NCBI GenBank assembly: GCA_903863885.1
Contig: CAIPEB010000597.1
Location: forward strand, 1 to 64,000
Source of the DNA: an uncultured Planctomycetaceae bacterium
GTDB taxonomy: Bacteria > Planctomycetota > Planctomycetia > Pirellulales > Pirellulaceae
Length of the DNA: 64,000 bases
Direction: 5' to 3'
Shown here piece after piece: positions 54,948 through 61,133 of the stretch. Position 1 is the first letter of the stretch. Each line of letters begins with the position of its first letter. Below the pieces are notes generated by a model that saw only the letters and a list, made by a program, of their open reading frames with translations, was not told the origin of the DNA and ran no database searches. The position numbers and the translations under genes were made by a program.

Positions 54948-55334
54948 ATGTTACTCAAGTCTCCAAGCCTGCTGATCACGGATGATGATCGGGATTTCCG
55001 AGAGACACTGCGAGACGTCTTCGAGCCTCGCGGGTTCCGGACTTTGCTGGCGTCTGACGGCGAGCAGGCTCTTGAAATCGCCGTCCGACAGCCGATCCAT
55101 CTGTTTCTGACGGACATGCACATGCCTCGGCTCACGGGGCTGGAAACGATTCGGCGTATCCGACAGTTGCGGTCGCCTCTGCCGTGCATTCTGCTGTCCG
55201 CGAAACTGGACGATTCCATTGCGGAAGAGGCCAGACGCGAGTCCGTGTTTCGCTTTCTCTCCAAGCCGATCACGTGTCGGGAAATCACCGACGCGGTCAC
55301 CCAGGCGATGCGCAGCGCCTACGATTGGCCCTGA
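54948..55334 (+). CDS. Single-domain response regulator (CheY-like receiver)
   Basis: This 128-residue protein is only a receiver domain. The acidic pocket is LLITDDDRDF, the phospho-acceptor Asp is in LFLTDMHMPRLTG, the conserved Ser is in ILLSAKLDDS and the Lys in FRFLSKPI. There is no DNA-binding or enzymatic output domain. No histidine kinase or chemotaxis gene is close by, so its partner is unknown. It may relay phosphate or act by protein contact. Confidence 0.9.
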   Translation: MLLKSPSLLITDDDRDFRETLRDVFEPRGFRTLLASDGEQALEIAVRQPIHLFLTDMHMPRLTGLETIRRIRQLRSPLPCILLSAKLDDSIAEEARRESVFRFLSKPITCREITDAVTQAMRSAYDWP

Positions 55335-55367
55335 AGCGAACGAGAGCCGTCATCGGCGTCCCGGAGT

Positions 55368-56564
55368 TCATGCGGCGGGCTTATTCGACAGCACCAGCAG
55401 AACGAGAAAGGCAGCGTAGGTCGCCAACGTTATGGCGAGCACGATTGCGCGGGGAGTCTCGCTTCGGGCTTTCGCCCCGACTTCCGCCGGCGGCGTTTCG
55501 GTCGTCGAATAGCCGGGCGACCAGTCTGATCCGTCGGGCATAAGCCAACGGGTTCGCATCTGGAACAGCACGCCCCCAAGGGCGACCACGGCAAGTATCG
55601 CCGCGGCAAGCAGCATTGGCGGAGTGTGAACGGTCGTCTCGTCGGGTGACAGCGACAGTCCCGGAATGTAGATGCGGTTGCCCAGACGCATCACGAGAAA
55701 CGCGCCGAAATTGTTCAAGAGATGCAGGGTAATGGCCGCGGGCAGCGAACGCGTGACCATGAAGAGATACTGAAGGGCGAGTCCGAGAACAAAGGCCGAG
55801 GTGGCCTGGATAGGTTCCAGGTGCATGATGCCAAACAGCAGCGATGCAAAGATCGACCCGAACCAGATACCATATCGGGCCACCAGTCCGCGGCTGATGA
55901 ATCCGCGGCAATAAAGTTCCTCGCTGAGTCCCGGCAGCAAGCAGGCTCCCACGAACACGAGAATCCAAGATTCGTTCGCGAAGTCAGCGAACATCTTGCC
56001 GTTCGAGTCGCTGAAATCCGTGAGCCAGGCAGGTTCGAACCGGCTGAGCACGTCGCTTGCGCAGTTGCTGACTTCGCTTGCGATCACGGCCAGCGGTATT
56101 ACGCACAGCAGGGTGGCAATCCACTGCGGCAGAGTGCAGTTTCGCCAAGCGACTCGCCGCGGCGCCTGCCTCCCAAACGCAATCGCCACGACCACGACGG
56201 CAACCATCAGATTCGAAAAGGTGGCCATCGGCAGCAGAAAGGCGTTTATCGAATCGGCCGCCTGTTTCATCGAATCGATGCTTGTCTGATCCGCCGATGT
56301 GACGGCTAAGGCCGCCACATACAGGGCAATGCTCATTACCGCCTGGACAACGATCGGCAGCGCCGCCAGGACCATTGCAAATAGCAGACTCGGTTGCGGG
56401 AGCTTCGGACGCTGCGGGATCGCCGCAGCGCTGGCAGTACCCGAAATGACCTGGGCCGGGTCGCCGATGTCCGGCTCGGCCGCCAGGGGCGGCTGCTCAA
56501 GCTGGAGGCGATCATCCGCATCGCCCGACGAGGAGTTTCCGTGTGGCATCGGTTCACTTGGCAT
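55368..56564 (-). CDS. CPBP-family intramembrane metalloprotease (Abi/CAAX protease-like)
   Basis: This protein of about 398 residues starts at ATG 56564; a GTG at 56573 is also possible. A soluble N-terminal part (about 1-55, acidic and Pro/Ala-rich) precedes about eight membrane spans. The active-site motifs of the CPBP family are present: GLSEELYCRGFI (EExxxR), ASLLFGIMHLEP (FxxxH) and ITLHLLNNFGA (HxxxN/D). Bacterial members are proteases or bacteriocin-immunity-like proteins; the substrate is unknown. It begins 21 bases after carA and may be cotranscribed with it. Confidence 0.9.
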   Translation of the reverse strand: MPSEPMPHGNSSSGDADDRLQLEQPPLAAEPDIGDPAQVISGTASAAAIPQRPKLPQPSLLFAMVLAALPIVVQAVMSIALYVAALAVTSADQTSIDSMKQAADSINAFLLPMATFSNLMVAVVVVAIAFGRQAPRRVAWRNCTLPQWIATLLCVIPLAVIASEVSNCASDVLSRFEPAWLTDFSDSNGKMFADFANESWILVFVGACLLPGLSEELYCRGFISRGLVARYGIWFGSIFASLLFGIMHLEPIQATSAFVLGLALQYLFMVTRSLPAAITLHLLNNFGAFLVMRLGNRIYIPGLSLSPDETTVHTPPMLLAAAILAVVALGGVLFQMRTRWLMPDGSDWSPGYSTTETPPAEVGAKARSETPRAIVLAITLATYAAFLVLLVLSNKPAA

Positions 56565-56585
56565 GGACCGCACCCGACTGGATGT

Positions 56586-57722
56586 TCAAGTACGACAGCT
56601 CAGCATGAGTTCGCGAAAATCGGCAAATAGATAATGGCTGTCGTGCGGGCCGGCCGACGCTTCGGGGTGATACTGCACGCTGAACGCCGGCAGACGACGA
56701 TGTCGGACGCCGGCAATCGTATCGTCGTTCAGATTGAGGTGAGTGACCTCGAGGTCGCTGGGCAGCGTGTCTTCGGCAACGCAGAACCCGTGGTTCTGGG
56801 CCGTGATTTCCACCCGCCCCGTTCGCACGTTCAGGACCGGTTGATTGGCACCTCGATGTCCGAACTTGAGTTTGTAAGTCTTGGCGCCGCAAGCCAGCGA
56901 TAGCAACTGGTGGCCAAGGCAGATGCCGAATACGGGAACTTTGCCCAGGACTCCCTGGATCGCGCGGATTGCGTAGTCCAGTGGCTCCGGATCACCGGGG
57001 CCGTTCGACAGGAAAACGCCGTCCGGTTTCTGCGTCAGAATCTCTTCGGCCGATGCTGTGCCCGGCAGCACGGTGACCCGGCAACCCGAGTGGAACAAAT
57101 GGCGGGCTATGTTCCATTTCATGCCGTAATCGAGCGCCACCACGTGCAGGTCGAGCGGTCTGGGGCTGGCGGCTTCGCTCTTCTCCAGGTGTGTCCACTC
57201 GTTCAGACCTTCCGTCCACTGACGGTAGGTGTCGGGCAGCACCTCGCGAACCAGGTCGCGACCGACCAGGCCGGGGCTTGCTTGCGCCTTGGCGACCAAG
57301 CTCGCATCGTCGACGTCCAGTGTGGACAGCACGCCCTTCATCGCTCCGCGAACGCGAATGTGGCGGACGAGTCGCCGCGTGTCGATTCCCTGCAGTCCGA
57401 CGATGCCGTGTTCGGCAAGGTAATCCTGCAGCATCGCATTGGAGCGGAAGTTGCTGGAGATGCGGCTGGGCTCGCGGGCAATGAACCCCGCCAGATGCGG
57501 CTTGAAGCTCTCGACGTCCTCGGAATTGACGCCGTAATTACCGATCTCCGTGTACGTCATCGTGACTATCTGTCCACGATAGCTGGGATCGGTCAGGATT
57601 TCCTGGTAGCCGGTCATCGAGGTGTTAAACACAACCTCACCGTCCACTTCGCCGGGAGCTCCCCAGGATTTTCCAGTAAATACGGTTCCGTCCTCAAGTG
57701 CCAGTTTGCAAACACCATTCAT
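56586..57722 (-). CDS. carA: Carbamoyl-phosphate synthase small (glutaminase) subunit
   Basis: This 378-residue subunit starts at ATG 57722 (MNGVCKLALEDGTVFTG) with AGGAG 13 bases upstream. The N-terminal domain includes GEVVFNTSMTGYQEILTDPSYRGQIV. The class I glutaminase part has GVFLSNGPGDPE, FGICLGHQLLSLA with the catalytic Cys, and FSVQYHPEASAGP with the catalytic His/Glu. It releases ammonia from glutamine for CarB, feeding arginine (argF) and pyrimidine synthesis. carB is not in the window. Confidence 0.96.
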   Translation of the reverse strand: MNGVCKLALEDGTVFTGKSWGAPGEVDGEVVFNTSMTGYQEILTDPSYRGQIVTMTYTEIGNYGVNSEDVESFKPHLAGFIAREPSRISSNFRSNAMLQDYLAEHGIVGLQGIDTRRLVRHIRVRGAMKGVLSTLDVDDASLVAKAQASPGLVGRDLVREVLPDTYRQWTEGLNEWTHLEKSEAASPRPLDLHVVALDYGMKWNIARHLFHSGCRVTVLPGTASAEEILTQKPDGVFLSNGPGDPEPLDYAIRAIQGVLGKVPVFGICLGHQLLSLACGAKTYKLKFGHRGANQPVLNVRTGRVEITAQNHGFCVAEDTLPSDLEVTHLNLNDDTIAGVRHRRLPAFSVQYHPEASAGPHDSHYLFADFRELMLSCRT

Positions 57723-58183
57723 GACTCGGCGGAAACTCCTGAGAAACGGTGCGTGCCTCTGTGTGAGGCGTTGAGTCGCTAAAGTTGCGGCGCAAGTCGT
57801 CCCGATAACCAGTATACGGCTGTGGGTCTCCGGGCATGGGAAACCTCTCATCGTTCGGACAGCCTGGAAGGGGTCGTGTTGCGGCGAACACGACCCCTTC
57901 CTTTTTTTTTGCGCCAACCGCGAGGATTATATCGTGGCCCGCCGACCTAGGACAGGAGCGACCTCGGATCCCGCCGAGCCGGGCAACTATTCCCCTCAGG
58001 GGTGAATCTCGGAAAGTCGGGAGGGAGCAGGGCGGTTTCTTCGATTCGGGAGAGCGAGTAAGCCAGGAGAAATACACCGGCAGCCATTGGGGGGCGTAGT
58101 ACCCCACGGGGGTGGTTTCCCGGGCCGGCGCGGTGCCTCGATTGTCTCCCGCGCAGGGGTCGCTGAGAAGAACCTGATTGGAA
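57723..58183. other. Intergenic region between sufS and carA, with an orphan plus-strand terminator
   Basis: About 460 bases between two minus-strand genes. It should hold the carA promoter, which I cannot place. The striking element is the perfect terminator at 57866-57910, oriented on the plus strand where no gene is annotated. No clear end signal for sufS is seen. Confidence 0.55.
57866..57910 (+). terminator. Perfect intrinsic terminator on the plus strand (orphan)
   Basis: GGAAGGGGTCGTGTT (57866-57880) and AACACGACCCCTTCC (57887-57901) pair over all 15 positions around GCGGCG and are followed by nine T (57902-57910). In the minus direction no T-run follows, so it cannot be a normal terminator for sufS or an attenuator for carA. 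Confidence 0.9.
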
Positions 58184-59473
58184 CTACTCCGGGAGTCGCA
58201 ATTTCTGGCGGGCGAACTGGATCGCTGACACCAGCGAGTCCACCTCGGCCGGTGTATTGTAGATTCCAAAACTGGCACGCACTGTGGCGGACACGCCGAG
58301 CCATTCATGAAGCGGCATCGTGCAGTGATGTCCGTGACGCACGAAAACCCCACGCCGATCCATTAACTGGGCAAGATCTTCGGGATGGGCATCTTGTATC
58401 GTGAAACTGACGATACCGCCTTTGTGTTCGGGCGAAGGACCGTGAATACGCAAACCGCGTATTTTGGACAGTTCCGCATGGGCGTAACGCAGCAGCAGCT
58501 GTTCGTGTCGCTCGATGGCGTCGAACCCAATCCCCTGGACAAAATCGATCGCGGTCCCCAGAGCAATTGCCTGCGCAATGGGCAATGTGCCCGCCTCAAA
58601 TTTCGCCGGCGGCTGAGCCCACGTCGAACCTTCCAGAGTGACGCGGTCGATCATATGCCCGCCGCCGAGGAACGGATCCATGGCCTCAAGCAGATCGCGC
58701 CGGCCGTAAAGAACACCGACACCGCTCGGTCCGTAGATCTTGTGTCCCGAGAACGCGAGAAAATCGACGTTCCACTCGCGCACGTTCGTGGGAGAGTGCG
58801 GGATGCTCTGTGCTCCGTCAAGCAGTAGCACTGCGCCGCCCGCATGGGCCCGCTGGGCGATTTCGCGAATCGGGTTGATCGTTCCCAATACGTTCGACAT
58901 GCCCGTCACTGCAACCATCCGCGTGCGCGGCGAGAAGTACTCGTCCCAGCGCGACAGGTCGAGGCGGCCGTCGGCCGTCAAAGGCAGGTAGCGGCATGCG
59001 GCCCCGCAGTCCCCCGCGACCCGCTGCCAGGGGACGAGGTTCGCGTGGTGTTCCATCGGATTGAGCAGGATTTCATCACCGGTTTTCAGGAATCGGCGGC
59101 CCCAGGCTGTCGCCACCAGGTTGATCGACATGGTGGTTCCCGACGTGAAAATGACTTCGTCCGGTTCCTCGGCGCCGATCAATTGCTGGACTCTCGCTCG
59201 CGTTCCCTCCAGTTCTTCATCAACCCTCGCCCCGAATTGATAAACGCCGCGATAAGCGTTGGCGTAGAAGTTCTCGTAGACTTCCCGTTCGCGATCGATC
59301 ACCGAGTGAGGCTTCTGGGCGGATGCAGCGCTGTCGAGAAACACCAGCGGGAGGCCCTTGGGCAACGGGCGGTGCAGGATCGGGAATTCCCTGCGGATTC
59401 GCTCAACGTCCAATTGGCCCGGATCGAAAGTGCCCGGCTTGATATTCTGATCCATCGGTGGTTGACCGTTCAT
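58184..59473 (-). CDS. sufS: Cysteine desulfurase, SufS type
   Basis: This 429-residue PLP enzyme removes sulfur from cysteine for Fe-S cluster assembly. FLDSAASAQKP, YRGVYQFGARVDEELEGTR, EVIFTSGTTMSINLVA, MEHHANLVPWQ, LLDGAQSIPH, AFSGHKIYGPSGVGVLYG (PLP lysine) and FVRHGHHCTMPLHEWLG with the active-site Cys region are all typical of group II desulfurases. Its ATG overlaps the sufE stop (ATGA). The scaffold genes sufBCD are not in the window. Confidence 0.95.
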   Translation of the reverse strand: MNGQPPMDQNIKPGTFDPGQLDVERIRREFPILHRPLPKGLPLVFLDSAASAQKPHSVIDREREVYENFYANAYRGVYQFGARVDEELEGTRARVQQLIGAEEPDEVIFTSGTTMSINLVATAWGRRFLKTGDEILLNPMEHHANLVPWQRVAGDCGAACRYLPLTADGRLDLSRWDEYFSPRTRMVAVTGMSNVLGTINPIREIAQRAHAGGAVLLLDGAQSIPHSPTNVREWNVDFLAFSGHKIYGPSGVGVLYGRRDLLEAMDPFLGGGHMIDRVTLEGSTWAQPPAKFEAGTLPIAQAIALGTAIDFVQGIGFDAIERHEQLLLRYAHAELSKIRGLRIHGPSPEHKGGIVSFTIQDAHPEDLAQLMDRRGVFVRHGHHCTMPLHEWLGVSATVRASFGIYNTPAEVDSLVSAIQFARQKLRLPE

Positions 59474-59919
59474 TTCGCCGTGGAGTTTGCGGCCGCTTCA
59501 TTGGCCAGATGCCGAATACGTTCCACCATTCCGAACAACCCGTTGCGGCGCTGAGAACTCAAGTGGCGCTCCAGGCCCAACCGAGCGAAGACCTGCCGCG
59601 GGTCAATTTCGAGAATCTCCTGCGGGGTACGCCCCGAATAGAGTATCGTGACCACGGCGATCAGGCCGTTGACGATAATGGCATCGCTGTTGGCGATGAA
59701 CTCCAGGCGGGGAGGGCTTCCTGCCTTGACCTCCGAAACCAGCCACACATTGCTCTGGCAACCCCGCACGCGATGTTCTTCCGTCTTTGCGTGATCGGGC
59801 AGTTTCGGCAATTCGCGTCCCAGATCGATAAGGTAGTCACACTGGTCGTCCCAGTCGCCCAGATCCTCGAACTCTTGAATCAGCTGCTCGATGTTCATCG
59901 ATTCGGACAAGGACACCAT
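59470..59919 (-). CDS. sufE: Cysteine desulfuration protein SufE
   Basis: This 149-residue sulfur acceptor for SufS starts at ATG 59919 (GAGGCG just upstream); ATG 59898 (MNIEQLIQEFEDLGDW) is an alternative. Typical blocks are DWDDQCDYLIDLGRELPKLP, RVRGCQSNVWL with the sulfur-accepting Cys, ANSDAIIVNGLIAVVTILYSG and LGLERHLSSQRRNGL. It is coupled to sufS. Confidence 0.94.
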   Translation of the reverse strand: MVSLSESMNIEQLIQEFEDLGDWDDQCDYLIDLGRELPKLPDHAKTEEHRVRGCQSNVWLVSEVKAGSPPRLEFIANSDAIIVNGLIAVVTILYSGRTPQEILEIDPRQVFARLGLERHLSSQRRNGLFGMVERIRHLANEAAANSTAK

Positions 59920-60033
59920 ACGCCTCATCGGTTCATTCGAATTTCGGTGGAACAAACTGTCTGCGACAATTCTAGAGGGATGCTCGAACGAATCCAAGGA
60001 CGGCTCGGACCGGCGGTTCAGGCCAAGGTCCGC

Positions 60034-60996
60034 TCAGCGAACCCGCCAAATCAAGCGATCCTCGATGCCCAGCGCCCGCTGGGCCGATTCGATGTCTCGC
60101 TTGAACCGGCGTGCATCCACGGGATAGCCTGCCGTGGCTTTCAAGCCGGGCACTCGCTCGCGCCAGAAATGATTGAAGGCCCGCATGGCCAGTTCTCGAA
60201 GGTATTTCGAGGTCATGGATGCGAGGGCCGTGGGCAGAAAGTTCTCGCCGTTGGCAGCAAAGCGGCACTCGACTCGCCGGTTCTTCGGTCCCCACCGATA
60301 GATGCTCAGCGAACGCGCTTCGCGGACGATCTCGATAAGGTATTCCGGGAAAACCTGCTGCAGGAGTCGGCCGTATTGATTTCTTCCGCCGAATTTATCG
60401 CACTGGATGATGATCTGTGAATCTCCGAGCGAATTCACCACGGCGTGCAGCAGCTGCAGGGTCTCGTCCGCCAGCGCGTCCGCCGTGTTTGCGTCGATTT
60501 CGAGCAGGTCGTTCCAGTGATCGGGAAAGATGGCGGCCGAGCGGATGGTATGCAACGAGACACCCGTGGCACGGAACTCCGACGCCAGGCGGCGGCTCGC
60601 CGCGTCGATCTCCGCGACTCGAGTGTCGCAGGGGAGAGCCGTGTCGAACTCCCGGTTCCAAGGAGTGTTTTCCAGAAACGCGGCGTCGCTGCCTGTGACG
60701 GACGCCCAAAGTGACTTCCAGCGTGATTCGCTGTGCCCGAGGCTCCGCAGGCAGGCCAGCACGGGGCGTTCCAGCGGCGCGAGCCCGCCTCCCTGTTTGT
60801 AGACCTGTTTTGAATCGGCGATGACCAGTTCGTCGGCTTGCGATGTAGAGGCCGTTTTATTTACAACTCGCTGCAATACCGTGTACAGATCGGCCGCTCG
60901 CAGTTCGTCAGGCACTTTCCAGGCTGTGACGGAAATGACCAGCGGGCCGAGGTTTGGCCCGTATCCGGCCTCGTCGGTACCAATCAAATAAGCCAT
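60034..60996 (-). CDS. Enlarged RNase HII-like (RNase H-fold) protein
   Basis: This 320-residue protein starts at ATG 60996. It opens AYLIGTDEAGYGPNLGPLV, matching the RNase HII active-site start (DEAGRGPLAGPVV in typical enzymes), followed by VIADSKQVYKQ like the DSKKL segment. A further conserved-looking acidic site is IIIQCDKFGGRNQY. Typical RNase HII has about 200 residues; the extra length is an insertion in the middle (about 75-190). The usual Arg of the DEAGRG motif is Tyr. It may cut RNA in RNA-DNA hybrids or have a changed substrate. Confidence 0.72.
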   Translation of the reverse strand: MAYLIGTDEAGYGPNLGPLVISVTAWKVPDELRAADLYTVLQRVVNKTASTSQADELVIADSKQVYKQGGGLAPLERPVLACLRSLGHSESRWKSLWASVTGSDAAFLENTPWNREFDTALPCDTRVAEIDAASRRLASEFRATGVSLHTIRSAAIFPDHWNDLLEIDANTADALADETLQLLHAVVNSLGDSQIIIQCDKFGGRNQYGRLLQQVFPEYLIEIVREARSLSIYRWGPKNRRVECRFAANGENFLPTALASMTSKYLRELAMRAFNHFWRERVPGLKATAGYPVDARRFKRDIESAQRALGIEDRLIWRVR

Positions 60997-61085
60997 GACG
61001 CAGTAGTTTCCTTGTGCGGGCCTTCCGGGAGGCGGTGTTCCGAAGCGATGTGCTGCGCCGTGTTCGGTGCCATTCGCGGTCGTTG

Positions 61086-61111
61086 TCGGATCAACCGCGG
61101 TTTTGATCCGA
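61086..61111. other. Inverted repeat downstream of the YCF48-like gene
   Basis: TCGGATCAA (61086-61094) and TTGATCCGA (61103-61111) form a perfect 9-bp stem around an eight-base loop, 22 bases past the stop of the minus-strand gene. No T-run follows, so it is a possible but weak terminator. Confidence 0.5.
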
Positions 61112-61133
61112 CGTAATCCCCAAGCCGCTCGGT

